Shown: positions 1 through 9,634, counted from the first letter of the stretch. The stretch is DNA of 64,000 nt from Sporosarcina aquimarina (GCF_023715615.1 NZ_JAMBOM010000001.1:620001-684000); one strand, 5' to 3'. Numbers and translations are program-made. The notes: a model not told the origin generated them from the sequence alone.

Positions 1-26
1 TTGTATCATAAATAATTAAGAAGAGA

Positions 27-377
27 TTAGAAACGGTACTGTGTCAAAATATTTTCCAGTTTGAGCGCAAGCCCCAGGCTACCTTTTACTTTAAGTTTCC
101 CCATCATGAACGCAGTCGTTGTGTTCAATTTTCCAGCAAGCAGTTTGTAGAAATCCTCGACCTTCATCGTCAACGTACAATCTGCCTCGGCGGTCTCTTT
201 TGAAGTGACGCTTGCTTTATTATTTGCAAATAGTAATACATAATTTCCCTCTTCATCCCCAGACAAATTAAAACCGTAACTTACATCCAACCCTTGGATA
301 GGAGCGGAATGATCGTTCAGTTGCCGCTCAATTTCTTTCCATGTTTGTTGAAGATCTTTTTCATGTTCGATTACCAA
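27..377 (-). CDS. SCP2 sterol-binding domain protein
   Basis: Single-domain protein of about 116 residues with the pattern of the SCP2 sterol-carrier fold: a strand-rich first half (DVSYGFNLSGDEEGNYVL), a stretch reading CTLTMKVEDFYKLLAGKL, and a C-terminal hydrophobic helix after FMMGKLKVKGSLG. Members bind lipids or act as accessory domains; the ligand here cannot be told. Start choice: AGGAGG lies at 387-392, directly against a TTG at 386 but nine bases before a second in-frame TTG at 377, so 377 is preferred. The gene runs towards the window edge and its downstream neighbour is not visible. Confidence 0.72.
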   Translation of the reverse strand: MVIEHEKDLQQTWKEIERQLNDHSAPIQGLDVSYGFNLSGDEEGNYVLLFANNKASVTSKETAEADCTLTMKVEDFYKLLAGKLNTTTAFMMGKLKVKGSLGLALKLENILTQYRF

Positions 378-582
378 GTTTTCCAACCTCCTAAAAATGA
401 ATAGTGGCTCATTATCAGTATAGCAAACTACCCGGGTAAAATGCGCAGAGTTTACTGAAAACTTTAAAGGTGAATGTCCTAATTTGTCGAATTATAGGTT
501 AGAGTAATAGTAGCTATAACTCGAACAGTCATGTAAGCACAGGTGATACCGCTAGTAAATCCTTTTGAGGTGGTGCTTGAGC

Positions 583-2475
583 ATGAAAAGGTCTAAGGAA
601 GAACTTACAGAATTCATATCGAGAATGCAGGAACAGCAACAGCAATTATTTAAGCAAGCGAAGCAATTGGAGCTTACTCCCCAATCCATGAAAACTGTTT
701 TGTACGAGCTTTGCGAAAATATTGCAATGATTATGAGGGCTGATCGGGTGAGTATTTGGTTGTTTAATGACGATCAAACTGCCCTAACTGAGCATTTGAC
801 TTATGCTGCTGATTCAATTGCTATTCCTATCGTTCGTGAACTCAATTTCTATAATGCCAAGTTATACTTTGAAGCAATTACTAGTCAACGGGTCAATTCG
901 GTGGATGACATCACTACAAACGAAGCCTTTCAATCCCTACCGAGTAATTATCTCGTTGACACTCCGATTACTTCTTTACTCGATGCATCCATCATTATGA
1001 GCCGAGGAATCGGAGGGCTTCTTTGCTGTGAAACAGTAAAAAGACGCAACTGGACGAAATTGGACGAAGTATTCATTGCAGCTTTTGCAGATATGTTGTC
1101 TTTTGTATTCGATCGGCTAAATCGATTAGAAATGGAAAATCGAGTTCACGAATTAGCCTATACGGATTTATTAACAGGCATCGACAATGAAAATGCGTTC
1201 ATCGAAAAAGTGAATGATAAGATACATAAGACAGGAAAAGAGCTTTTCGGAGCGTTCCTTTACATGAAAATTGATCAATTCACTTCGATTCAAAGTGTAC
1301 TTGGCCAAGAAGGAACAAAGGAATCTTTGAAAAAAATAGCAATTAGACTACGATCACTTTTCCCAGAGGGTTCAATCTTTGCGCGAATCGCTTTTGATCA
1401 TTTCATCATATTTACTGAACACAGTAGTGATCATGAAAAAGATGAAAATACCATGGAGCAAATTCTTTCGGAGTTACGTAATCCAATAATGATTAGTGAC
1501 CAGAAGCTATTCTTGACGTTTAGTTACGGGGTGTCTCTCTATCCGCAACATGTAACCGATGCGTATGAAGGAATTCAGGCCGCTAAAATCGCACTCGATT
1601 CCTCTCAGAAAATGGGGAATCGAAAGACTCGCGCGGTCTATGAACCCCTTATGTATGAACAGTGGGAAGAGGAAATGCATTCGGAGATGAATTTAGGAAA
1701 AGGGTTGGACATGAACGAGTTTTGTCTGTTTTACCAACCTCAAGTTGAAAGTGTGACTCACAAAGTGACGGGAGTCGAAGCGCTCATTCGATGGCAACAC
1801 CCTGAGAAGGGTCTGTTGTCACCTGCTGCGTTCATTGAAATCGCTGAAACGACTGGCCACATCACGCAAATTGGAGAATGGGTAGTGAGTCAGGCGTGTC
1901 AGCAGTTAAAAAGTTGGGAGCAGAAGGGCTTAGGGGCATTGACGATTTCCGTCAACATTTCACCTAGACACTTCCTACACTATCAATTTCCAAAATTTCT
2001 TTACAGTTGTATACAGGAATATAACATCGACCCTGCAAAACTGATTATAGAAATCACCGAGAATGTTGCCATTGAATATTCCAAGATAGTAGAACTGCAA
2101 ATACAAAAAGTCCAGAACTTGGGTTTTCCTATTTCCATTGACGATTTTGGAACGGGGTATTCGGCATTCCTTTACTTACAACGCTTTTCAATACAGGAAG
2201 TCAAGATTGATCGACAGTTTGTTACAGATATCGAAAATGATCCGAAAAGTCGTGCAATTGTCCGTGCGATTTTAACGCTTGCGAAGAGCCTTCACATGCA
2301 CACAGTAGCGGAAGGAGTAGAAACTATTGGCCAGATGAAAAAATTAGAGGAGCTAGGCTGTTTCGAAATTCAAGGGTATTATTTCAGTAAACCGGTGCCT
2401 ATCGAGGAATTGAATAGTTGGCTGCTTGCGTCACCAAGATTTCCATTCCTATACTTACCCATACCCCCAGCTTAA
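583..2475 (+). CDS. GAF-GGDEF-EAL protein, probable c-di-GMP phosphodiesterase
   Basis: About 630 residues: short coiled N-terminus, GAF sensor domain (about 35-185), GGDEF domain (about 195-355), EAL domain (about 370-620). The GGDEF signature is degraded (ARIAFDHF in its place), so cyclase activity is unlikely. The EAL domain keeps EALIRW (near residue 399), SVNISPRHF, IEITEN, IDDFGTGYS, KIDRQFV, AEGVET and the QGYYFSKP end, so c-di-GMP hydrolysis is likely, with the GGDEF domain perhaps binding GTP. No membrane segments, so cytoplasmic. ATG at 583 follows GAGGTGG at a suitable distance; an upstream TTG at 565 is possible. A hairpin terminator follows and is shared with the convergent oxidase genes. 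Confidence 0.9.
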   Translation: MKRSKEELTEFISRMQEQQQQLFKQAKQLELTPQSMKTVLYELCENIAMIMRADRVSIWLFNDDQTALTEHLTYAADSIAIPIVRELNFYNAKLYFEAITSQRVNSVDDITTNEAFQSLPSNYLVDTPITSLLDASIIMSRGIGGLLCCETVKRRNWTKLDEVFIAAFADMLSFVFDRLNRLEMENRVHELAYTDLLTGIDNENAFIEKVNDKIHKTGKELFGAFLYMKIDQFTSIQSVLGQEGTKESLKKIAIRLRSLFPEGSIFARIAFDHFIIFTEHSSDHEKDENTMEQILSELRNPIMISDQKLFLTFSYGVSLYPQHVTDAYEGIQAAKIALDSSQKMGNRKTRAVYEPLMYEQWEEEMHSEMNLGKGLDMNEFCLFYQPQVESVTHKVTGVEALIRWQHPEKGLLSPAAFIEIAETTGHITQIGEWVVSQACQQLKSWEQKGLGALTISVNISPRHFLHYQFPKFLYSCIQEYNIDPAKLIIEITENVAIEYSKIVELQIQKVQNLGFPISIDDFGTGYSAFLYLQRFSIQEVKIDRQFVTDIENDPKSRAIVRAILTLAKSLHMHTVAEGVETIGQMKKLEELGCFEIQGYYFSKPVPIEELNSWLLASPRFPFLYLPIPPA

Positions 2476-2480
2476 AATAA

Positions 2481-2526
2481 AAGATCCGGATTGTAAGCAA
2501 AGTCGCTTACAATCCGGATCTTTTTT
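2481..2526. terminator. bidirectional rho-independent terminator
   Basis: An 18-bp near-perfect stem (2481-2498 with 2505-2522), six-base loop, T-run on the + strand and A-run on the other, between the convergent c-di-GMP gene and the oxidase operon. Confidence 0.9.
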
Positions 2527-4192
2527 ACATTCTTCCAATTGGCCATTTGAATGGGACGGATCCAGGAGGAGAGTGCTTGATAATATCGATCATAGGGATC
2601 GTGTACGCAAACGCGATAAGTGCAATCGTAATGCCAACCCACAAATACCAGTTTTCAAGAATTTTAGGTGTGGCTTGAGCATCTTCATCCTCAGCGGCAA
2701 TCGGGAATTCTTCTACGCCACGAGGTGCGAAGAATGTCAACTTAATGAAGATATAGATCATAAGCAAGATACCGATGAATAAAATTGTTCCACCGACAGC
2801 CTGAGCAAGCTGATAGCCTATCCAAGTATCAACCTGTTCACCACCTGCGTATTGTGAGTACGCAGAACGTCGTGGACCGCCAAGGAGTCCTTGAATATGC
2901 ATCGCTGTCGACATAATCGTCATTCCTACTGTCCAGATAATCGTTTGGATGATTCCAAGTTTGTTTATTTGCTTCGTTAAACGACGTCCTGTTAAGTGAG
3001 GGACGAGCCAATACGCAATCCCGAAATATGTCAAAAGAACGGTTGTCGCAACTGTCAAGTGGAAATGACCTGTTACCCAAATTGTATTGTGGACAAGTGC
3101 GTTCATCTGGTGAGACGCGTTGATGATACCTCCAATTCCCCCTGGGATGAAAGCGACCATTCCGACAAATGGTGCGAAGAATCGTACGTCGCCCCATGGT
3201 AATTTTTTGAACCAACCGAAGAGACTGCTGAACCCTTTTTTGCGCCCTGTAATTTCAAACGTCGCAAAAATCGAGAATGCGGTCATCAGTGAAGGAACAA
3301 CCACCATCATTGTAAGTACTACTTGGATGAATTTCCAAGTCGGATCAATACCTGGCTCTGTCAACTGGTGGTGGAACCCGACTGGAATCGAGAACAACAA
3401 CAGCAAGATGAATGCTAGACGGGCAAGTGAATCACTGAATAGTTTTCCGCCGATGATTTTCGGGATGATTGCATACCATGCCATATATGCTGGAAGCAAC
3501 CAGAAATACACAAGCGGGTGACCGAAGTACCAGAACAATGTACGGCTGACGAGCACGTTAATGGTTTCTGTATACCCGAGTGACCAAGGAATGAACTGAA
3601 TAACTACTGAAACCGCGACACCGAGGGATGCAATGACCCACATAAGCATGTTAATGATTACCATGAATGCAAGTAACGGTGACTTTTCACCTTTGTGAGC
3701 TTTCTTCCATACATACAGCTGACGGAAGTTTGTAAATGCGGAAATCCAGCTTCCCACGATTACGAGTGCAAGACCAATGTAAAATGCGGGATGTGCAGCA
3801 AGTGGTGCATAGAATGTATACAATACGTTAGCTTGGCCAACTAGGATTGTAACCGCGGCCATGACTGTACCGACGAGCATCATCCAGAATGAAATCCAAC
3901 CGACGTTCCGTTGTTTATCCGAAATTCCGACCGTTTTCCCCATGAGTGCAAACTGGAATCCGATGATGAAGAATGTTGTCAATACAAGTCCAAGAATCAC
4001 ACCGTGAACCGTTAGTATCGTATAGTAGTTAATGTTGAAGGGAAGTGTGAACTTTCCAGACCGGACAAATGTCTGAAGGAGACCCATGAGTCCACCGACG
4101 AGCAATGAAACAAACGTGACATACATGAATGACATGTAGAGTCGTGCATCTTTTTTAGGGAATAAGCGAAGGTTATTTTCTGTTCCGTCCAT
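2525..4192 (-). CDS. cbaA: ba3-type cytochrome c oxidase subunit I
   Basis: Catalytic heme-copper oxidase subunit of 555 residues with about 12-13 membrane segments. Visible ligands: low-spin heme His in TVHGVILG (His63), the CuB motif WYFGHPLVYFWLLP (His and cross-linked Tyr), the HH pair in VGFHHQL, and the heme-ligand histidines in VTGHFHLT. The sequence pattern and the partner genes fit the B (ba3) family, which reduces O2 to water and pumps protons at low oxygen. It is the last gene of an operon with subunits IIa and II; only one base separates it from the subunit II stop. It ends in the shared terminator at 2481-2526. Confidence 0.95.
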   Translation of the reverse strand: MDGTENNLRLFPKKDARLYMSFMYVTFVSLLVGGLMGLLQTFVRSGKFTLPFNINYYTILTVHGVILGLVLTTFFIIGFQFALMGKTVGISDKQRNVGWISFWMMLVGTVMAAVTILVGQANVLYTFYAPLAAHPAFYIGLALVIVGSWISAFTNFRQLYVWKKAHKGEKSPLLAFMVIINMLMWVIASLGVAVSVVIQFIPWSLGYTETINVLVSRTLFWYFGHPLVYFWLLPAYMAWYAIIPKIIGGKLFSDSLARLAFILLLLFSIPVGFHHQLTEPGIDPTWKFIQVVLTMMVVVPSLMTAFSIFATFEITGRKKGFSSLFGWFKKLPWGDVRFFAPFVGMVAFIPGGIGGIINASHQMNALVHNTIWVTGHFHLTVATTVLLTYFGIAYWLVPHLTGRRLTKQINKLGIIQTIIWTVGMTIMSTAMHIQGLLGGPRRSAYSQYAGGEQVDTWIGYQLAQAVGGTILFIGILLMIYIFIKLTFFAPRGVEEFPIAAEDEDAQATPKILENWYLWVGITIALIAFAYTIPMIDIIKHSPPGSVPFKWPIGRM

Positions 4193-4193
4193 A

Positions 4194-4694
4194 TTAATAC
4201 ACCTCTACCTTTCCGAACATCTGGTGGTGACCGATGCCGCAATATTCGTTACAGACAATTGTGAACTCGCCTTTATTTTTCATAACCGCTTCATAACGGC
4301 TAATATGACCAGGTTCAACCATCATATTGACATTCGTTCCAGCTACTTGGAACCCGTGAACTACGTCTTTTGATGTAATTGTAAAGAGAACGGTGGATCC
4401 TTGTGGAACACGAATGGTTTTGACTGGTTTTTCATCTTTGTCCACACCGAAATCATAGTTAAATGCGGATGCGACAATGTTGACTTTATATTTACCGTCT
4501 GCGACTTCTGTCAGGCCCAAGTTTTCAGGTTTAAACGAATCGTGTGCTTCCACGTTATTTTGATCAATTGTTTCCAAGTGACTCTGTGGATGAGTCCCTT
4601 TCCAAAACGCTGCAAATCCTATAACTAAAAGAAAAATAATTAATGATGCCATGCCAAACGTGAGCCAAACCTTCTCATACTTATGCAGGTGCAT
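4194..4694 (-). CDS. cbaB: ba3-type cytochrome c oxidase subunit II (CuA)
   Basis: 166 residues: one N-terminal membrane helix (WLTFGMASLIIFLLVIGFAA) followed by an extracytoplasmic cupredoxin domain. The CuA site is complete: His in VVHGFQV and the C-terminal CNEYCGIGHHQM motif (Cys148, Cys152, His156, Met159). It takes electrons from cytochrome c and passes them to subunit I, encoded directly downstream. The short size, compared with the larger caa3-type subunit II, is typical of ba3 oxidases. Confidence 0.95.
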   Translation of the reverse strand: MHLHKYEKVWLTFGMASLIIFLLVIGFAAFWKGTHPQSHLETIDQNNVEAHDSFKPENLGLTEVADGKYKVNIVASAFNYDFGVDKDEKPVKTIRVPQGSTVLFTITSKDVVHGFQVAGTNVNMMVEPGHISRYEAVMKNKGEFTIVCNEYCGIGHHQMFGKVEVY

Positions 4695-4721
4695 AATCTC
4701 TGCCTCCTTCTTCTTGTCTCG

Positions 4722-4865
4722 TTATCTTGAAATGAAAAGCCAATATGCGCCAAACCATGCACCAACCATTAGAAAACCGAGAATCATAACCATGATGAAC
4801 GTTCCTTTTAAATTGGATGATACCTCTGGTGTAGGAACTTTGTTGCTAACGTGCTTTTTTGTCAT
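4722..4865 (-). CDS. cytochrome c oxidase subunit IIa (single-helix)
   Basis: A 47-residue protein that reads MTKKHVSNKVPTPE, then one membrane helix (GTFIMVMILGFLMVGAWFGAYWLF), then ISR. Size, topology and position just upstream of subunit II match the subunit IIa peptide of ba3 oxidases, which packs against subunit I and stands in for a second helix of subunit II. A GGCGGTGAG ribosome site precedes the ATG. Easily missed because it is so short. Confidence 0.85.
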   Translation of the reverse strand: MTKKHVSNKVPTPEVSSNLKGTFIMVMILGFLMVGAWFGAYWLFISR

Positions 4866-5091
4866 TTCACTCACCGCCTTTAATGGGTGTTTGTTTACTC
4901 TATAAGAACTACTTTTATCATATTGAATCTGAGAAATTAAAATACTAGGGAATTCCCTAATACTTTCGTAGTGAATAGGAAGTTCACACTTTGTTCATAG
5001 ACTCACCACATTTTTGACAAATGAATGGGGAAAAAGAAAGTACATGTGTAGGGCAGATAGATTAGGGAATGGCTTGAGTATAGTGTGTTTG

Positions 5092-5120
5092 TTGACCAAG
5101 GTGTCACAACGCTTTACAAT
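5092..5120 (+). promoter_or_regulatory. sigma-A promoter of nagB
   Basis: TTGACC (5092-5097) and TACAAT (5115-5120) separated by exactly 17 bases, about 30 bases before the nagB start. Confidence 0.75.
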
Positions 5121-5153
5121 AAATGAAGTAAACTTTTATAAGAAAGTTGGTTG

Positions 5154-5861
5154 ATGGTCATGGAAAACATTCAAACAATTGTGGTGGATAGTAAAGAGCA
5201 AGGCGCAGAAAAGATATGCGAATTAGTCCAAAAGGAATTAGAAGCAGGACATTTACATGTGCTAGGACTGGCGACAGGAAGTACGATGGAGCCGGTATAT
5301 GAAAAAATGACGGAATCGGACCTTGACTTCACGAATGTGATCGCATTTAACCTTGACGAATATATTGGGATTCCAGCAACGCACAAAAATAGTTATGCGT
5401 ATTACATGAACGAATTGTTATTTTCAAAGAAGCCATTTAAAGAAACTCATATTGAAAACGGGATGGCTGAAGATCTAGACGCCGAATGCGTGCGCTACGA
5501 AACACTATTGAAGGAAAATCCTCTTGATATCCAGTTCCTCGGAATTGGTGAGAATGGTCATATCGCATTCAACGAACCCGGTACATCTCCAGAATCCGTG
5601 ACGCATGTTGTCGAACTTACGGAATCGACAATTGCAGTGAACAGCCAGTACTTTACGGAAGATGAAACAATGCCAGTGACAGCTCTAACAATGGGGATTT
5701 CTTCAATCATGCAAGCCAAAAAGCTTATCGTGGCGGCATTCGGCGAGAAAAAACGTCCTGCTCTTGAAAAACTCTTCGAAGGAGTTGTGACAACGGAGTG
5801 GCCAGTGACTTATTTGTTGGATCACCCTGATGTGATTGTGATTACAGATTTGAAATTATAA
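5154..5861 (+). CDS. nagB: glucosamine-6-phosphate deaminase
   Basis: Converts glucosamine-6-phosphate to fructose-6-phosphate and ammonia, feeding amino sugars into glycolysis. About 235 residues, the usual length. Family motifs: ATGSTMEPVY (phosphate binding), FNLDEYIG with the catalytic Asp, and GIGENGHIAFNEPGT with the catalytic His. Three starts are possible (TTG 5151, ATG 5154, ATG 5160); 5154 sits best behind AGAAAG. It has its own promoter and a following terminator, so it is probably monocistronic; no nagA is nearby. Confidence 0.93.
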   Translation: MVMENIQTIVVDSKEQGAEKICELVQKELEAGHLHVLGLATGSTMEPVYEKMTESDLDFTNVIAFNLDEYIGIPATHKNSYAYYMNELLFSKKPFKETHIENGMAEDLDAECVRYETLLKENPLDIQFLGIGENGHIAFNEPGTSPESVTHVVELTESTIAVNSQYFTEDETMPVTALTMGISSIMQAKKLIVAAFGEKKRPALEKLFEGVVTTEWPVTYLLDHPDVIVITDLKL

Positions 5862-5879
5862 TAGAAGATGTTTGAGGGA

Positions 5880-5907
5880 AGGCTGTCCACTCGGGCAGTC
5901 TTTTTTT
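5880..5907 (+). terminator. terminator of nagB
   Basis: Short stem AGGCTG/CAGTCT followed by seven T residues, directly after nagB. Confidence 0.75.
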
Positions 5908-5922
5908 GGGGGAGAGAGTAGG

Positions 5923-6025
5923 TTCTCAATCAGAACTTGGTAGTTGTCGGACAAATAAAGGATTTCTTCATCACATATTGGAATTTCTCCGACACAGCGT
6001 ACAGTTCTCGTTAACAGGAGACAAT
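5923..6025 (+). repeat. 21-bp tandem repeat array, TTCTC family (5 units)
   Basis: Five units of 21, 20, 21, 20 and 21 bases, each opening with TTCTC or a near variant, then about five semi-conserved bases (CGACA, CATCA, CGTTA) and a variable tail. The last unit (TTCTCGTTAACAGG then AGACAAT) is nearly the same as the last unit of the two arrays near 22.1-22.4 kb. It lies between convergent nagB and slaP, after the nagB terminator. No coding role is likely. Confidence 0.7.
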
Positions 6026-6061
6026 TCAACGAGATGAATAGGAGGGGAGTAGATTTATTGA

Positions 6062-6095
6062 ACACAAAAAACCCGCACAAACGAAATTGTACGGG
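6062..6095 (-). terminator. terminator of secA2-slaP
   Basis: On the minus strand a nine-base stem CCCGTACAA/TTGTGCGGG is followed by TTTTTT; it lies just after the slaP stop. Confidence 0.8.
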
Positions 6096-6106
6096 GAATC
6101 GATTCT

Positions 6107-7009
6107 TTATGCATTTTGCTGAGGAACACGGATTGTCCAGCGAGAGAAATCTGGCTCGTCTTTTGAAACCATCTCTGTTGGATACACAAATGTCCAAGGC
6201 TTAGTTGTATTCGCATTCACGGGAAGTGAACCTATGTCGAACGAACCGCTTGCCACGACCTCACCTGTTGCATCGATTAGTTCTAGTGGTAATTTCTCAA
6301 TATTAATTTGTTTCGAGTGGCCATTACGGATGAATACAGACGCTGCAATGCTTCCGTCCTCTTGTTTCCCGACTTGGAATCCAGCTATGTTCACTTCACG
6401 TGGTTTCAACTTCGGCAAGTTGCCGACAACCTCTTCAAGTGCTGCTTTTTGCTCAGCTGGAAGGCTTGTTTCCCAAGATTCTTCAAGTTCTAACTTGTGA
6501 GGAACCATGGACTGTACGTTGAATGCAAGTTTCCAGTTCTCTTTAGGAGGCTCTTCAACGAATAGGTTGTCTTTTGTAAAGACGAATACCCAAGGGCGTG
6601 CGCTACGTGGAGCAATTTCGCCAAGCTCGCTCAAGTCAAATTGTTGAGAACCAAGTGTTTTGCCTTCTTCATCCATAAGCATCAATTCAACTTCACCAAT
6701 CGTAATTGTCTGGTCTAGAGATGAACGGAAAAATGCTTTGACCAAAAATTCACCAGTTGCTGGTTCGATGTCAATATCGATACCAGACAAAGAAATTTGG
6801 TTTGGCTTAAGAGTTTCGAGTTCGTTCGCAAGGAAACGGAAAACGTATTCCTGTTCTTGCGGCAAATTCCATGAAGGGTGTAGGGATAGCGCTGTTTCGA
6901 TATCCTCATCACTAGCTGGGCCACCAGTACCAGCCATTAGTTCTTCAGAGCCGATTGTGCTTTCGCTGCCTGTCTTTTCGGTCTTTTTAAACAATGAAAG
7001 AAATTTCAT
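6107..7009 (-). CDS. slaP: accessory Sec system S-layer assembly protein
   Basis: 300 residues, no signal peptide and no membrane helix. It contains two copies of a beta-rich domain (about 60-150 and 200-295), each with an ISLSGIDIDIEP- or VNIAGFQVGKQ-type strand and an (R/T)(A/K)PW.FV(F/Y) motif. This duplicated layout is that of the S-layer assembly protein found beside secA2 in S-layer-bearing Bacillus, where both are needed for S-layer protein export. Its ATG overlaps the secA2 stop by four bases (ATGA), so the two are translationally coupled. No S-layer protein gene is in the window. Confidence 0.85.
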   Translation of the reverse strand: MKFLSLFKKTEKTGSESTIGSEELMAGTGGPASDEDIETALSLHPSWNLPQEQEYVFRFLANELETLKPNQISLSGIDIDIEPATGEFLVKAFFRSSLDQTITIGEVELMLMDEEGKTLGSQQFDLSELGEIAPRSARPWVFVFTKDNLFVEEPPKENWKLAFNVQSMVPHKLELEESWETSLPAEQKAALEEVVGNLPKLKPREVNIAGFQVGKQEDGSIAASVFIRNGHSKQINIEKLPLELIDATGEVVASGSFDIGSLPVNANTTKPWTFVYPTEMVSKDEPDFSRWTIRVPQQNA

Positions 7010-9384
7010 GAGTTAACCTCCTGTGAGTGTAGTTCCTGCTGTTCTGTTAAGATCTTCATGAATTGAATGACTTCTAAAGCGATATCTCGGCGTAACTTTT
7101 GATAATGTTTCCCAAAAAGTTCCAATCCTTCGCGCTGATAAATTCGCATCGGATCTTCCTGTCCATATGAGCGAAGTCCAATTCCTTCCTTTAACCTTGT
7201 CATTACTTCAAGGTGCTTGACCCACATTGTGTCGATATGACTTAGCATCACTTGTGGAATAAGTTGGTTTACTTCCTCATTATCCTCAAAGGATTGGATG
7301 TAATCAACCAATTCATCAAGTGGATTTTGATAGAACTTGATAACTTGCGTTGGTTTTTCGAATGTATGTGGAAGTTCAACTGACGTACGAAGCAAGGAGT
7401 TCATCGTCCGCTCAATTTGCTCGAAATCCCATTGATCGGGAGTTTCGCCTTCAGGACAACTGTCGAATACAACGAACTCGGTCGTCTCTTTCAGCATCGT
7501 TTGTAAAAGTCCATTCACATCGTTACCTTCTAATACATTATCGCGTAGCCCGTATAATACGTTACGTTGGTCGTTTATCACATCATCCAATTTCAAATTG
7601 TACTCACGCATCGAGTAATGAGCACCTTCAACAATACGTTGTGTACGCTCTGTCAGCTCATTGACGTCTTTGTTGAGTACTTGGCCGTTATCATCGGTTT
7701 CGATTTTCTTTTCGAACTTCTCGATATCCTCTTTTGCAAATCGCTTAAACATATCATCTTCAAGGGATAGGAAGAATTGTGATTCCCCTTTGTCGCCTTG
7801 ACGACCTGAGCGTCCTCGCAACTGGTTATCGACGCGTCGGCTTTCGTGTTTTTCAGTACCGAGCACAAACAACCCGCCTAAATCTTCTACTCCATCGCCA
7901 AGTACAATATCGGTTCCTCGCCCTGCCATATTCGTCGCAACTGTTATGTGTCCTTTTTGACCAGCATTGGAGATTAAATCGACTTCTTGCTCGACACTTT
8001 TTGCGTTTAACAAATTATAATCGAGTTTGTGTTCATCTAAATACTCGACAACTTTTTCTGATTGCAGTATAGAAGTTGTCCCGACAAGTACAGGCTGTCC
8101 AACTTTGTGGCGATCGGCGACTTCTTTTGCCATTGCTTTGTATTTTTGGTCGATCGTTTTAAAGACAACGTCTTCTTGATCCACACGTTGACGAGGTCGG
8201 TTTGTCGGAATTTGGATCACTTGCATGTTGTAGACTTCCCTGAATTCTCGTTCCTGCGTTTTCGCAGTACCCGTCATCCCACAAAGTCTTGGGTACATGC
8301 GGAAATAGTTTTGAATCGTAATTTGGGCTTGTGCTTTGTTTTCGTCGGTGATAGGAAGACCTTCTTTTGCTTCGATCGCCTGGTGAAGACCATCAGACAA
8401 TGTCCGTCCTTCCATGATCCTTCCGGTAAACATATCGACCAATTCGACCTTTTGGTCCCGTACGATATAGTCAACATCGCGTTTGAAAATAACATAGGCA
8501 CGTACCGCTTGAATCATATAATGATAGAGTGTCTGATGCTCAAGGTCATATAAGTTATCCACACCAAACGCCTTTTCCACCTTCTCAATACCTGTTTCAG
8601 TTAACGATGTGGACTTAGTTTCATCATCAAAGTCGAAGTCAACACCTTGTTCAAATCGTTTCGCTAGACGAGCTGCAATCATATGCAGATCTGCGTCTGC
8701 TTGCATCTTACCAGCAACAATCAATGGAGTTTTCGCTTCGTCAATCAGCACACTGTCAACCTCGTCAATAATCGCGTAATGGTATGGTCGTTGTACTTTT
8801 TGGCTGATGTGCTGCGCCATGTTGTCTCGCAAGTAGTCAAAACCGAATTCAGTACCAACTCCGTATGTAATATCCGCATCATACGCTTCTTTCTTTTCAA
8901 GACCTTGCATCATCGGTACATTCAGTCCGACAGTAAGACCGAGAAATCGATGAATTTGTCCCATTTGTTCGAAGTCACGACGGGCTAGATAGTCATTTAC
9001 TGTAATGATGTGAACGCCTTTACCTTCGAGAGCACGTACATAAGAAGGGAGGGATGCGACAAGTGTTTTTCCTTCTCCGGTAGGCATTTCTGCAATATTA
9101 CCTTCAGTTAACACCATGCCACCAATTAGCTGAACGTCGAAATGACGCATGTGTAGAACACGCTTTGAGGCTTCACGTACAACTGCGAACGCTTCAGGGA
9201 TAATGGATTGGACAGTTTCGCCATTTGCAAGGCGTTCTTTGAATCCAAGTGTTTTTTCAGCAAGTTGCTCATCTGACAATTCAGTAAAACTCGCTTCTAA
9301 TTTATTTATACGATCAACAATTTTTCGATATTTCTTAAGCTGTCGATCACTGGTTTGGTTTGATCGTTTAAAAATGGATAGCAT
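7006..9384 (-). CDS. secA2: accessory Sec translocase ATPase SecA2
   Basis: 792-residue SecA-family motor. Visible: Walker A MPTGEGKTLV, DEVDSVLIDEA (Walker B/DEAD region), preprotein-crosslinking region, AGRGTDI, and LRGRSGRQGD. It lacks the C-terminal zinc-binding tail (CxCxSGK..) of housekeeping SecA and is shorter than SecA1, which, with slaP directly downstream, marks it as the accessory SecA2. It drives export of a small set of substrates, in Bacillus mainly S-layer proteins. The start follows AAAGGAG at a good distance. Confidence 0.92.
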   Translation of the reverse strand: MLSIFKRSNQTSDRQLKKYRKIVDRINKLEASFTELSDEQLAEKTLGFKERLANGETVQSIIPEAFAVVREASKRVLHMRHFDVQLIGGMVLTEGNIAEMPTGEGKTLVASLPSYVRALEGKGVHIITVNDYLARRDFEQMGQIHRFLGLTVGLNVPMMQGLEKKEAYDADITYGVGTEFGFDYLRDNMAQHISQKVQRPYHYAIIDEVDSVLIDEAKTPLIVAGKMQADADLHMIAARLAKRFEQGVDFDFDDETKSTSLTETGIEKVEKAFGVDNLYDLEHQTLYHYMIQAVRAYVIFKRDVDYIVRDQKVELVDMFTGRIMEGRTLSDGLHQAIEAKEGLPITDENKAQAQITIQNYFRMYPRLCGMTGTAKTQEREFREVYNMQVIQIPTNRPRQRVDQEDVVFKTIDQKYKAMAKEVADRHKVGQPVLVGTTSILQSEKVVEYLDEHKLDYNLLNAKSVEQEVDLISNAGQKGHITVATNMAGRGTDIVLGDGVEDLGGLFVLGTEKHESRRVDNQLRGRSGRQGDKGESQFFLSLEDDMFKRFAKEDIEKFEKKIETDDNGQVLNKDVNELTERTQRIVEGAHYSMREYNLKLDDVINDQRNVLYGLRDNVLEGNDVNGLLQTMLKETTEFVVFDSCPEGETPDQWDFEQIERTMNSLLRTSVELPHTFEKPTQVIKFYQNPLDELVDYIQSFEDNEEVNQLIPQVMLSHIDTMWVKHLEVMTRLKEGIGLRSYGQEDPMRIYQREGLELFGKHYQKLRRDIALEVIQFMKILTEQQELHSQEVNS

Positions 9385-9584
9385 ATAGTTAACGCTCCTT
9401 TATATAGTCCATTCAACGGACACGACTCTATTTTATCAAACAAGAGCGGAAAAAACTAGAAGTGCGTGAAAGAACGTTTTGAATAACAGGCTTAATCCTT
9501 GCCAAGAGAGGGTATTGGTAACTAATCGTTTTGCTATCTCATAGAAAAATTGTTTCGCAGAGTGCTTTCTTTCTGTGAGCATGT

Positions 9585-9590
9585 TATAAT
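9585..9590 (+). promoter_or_regulatory. extended -10 promoter element before tagO
   Basis: TGTTATAAT gives an extended -10 box with TATAAT at 9585-9590, about 45 bases before tagO; no good -35 is visible. Confidence 0.55.
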
Positions 9591-9634
9591 ACGGTAGGCT
9601 TTAACTAAAATTGAGTTCTACAGGGAGGAAGGAC

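Noticed and set aside
2426..2782. 118-codon + strand frame over the end of the oxidase subunit I gene
   Set aside because: It overlaps the bidirectional terminator and is antisense to a strongly supported gene.
8062..8553. 163-codon antisense frame in secA2
   Set aside because: Antisense shadow of secA2 with no start context.
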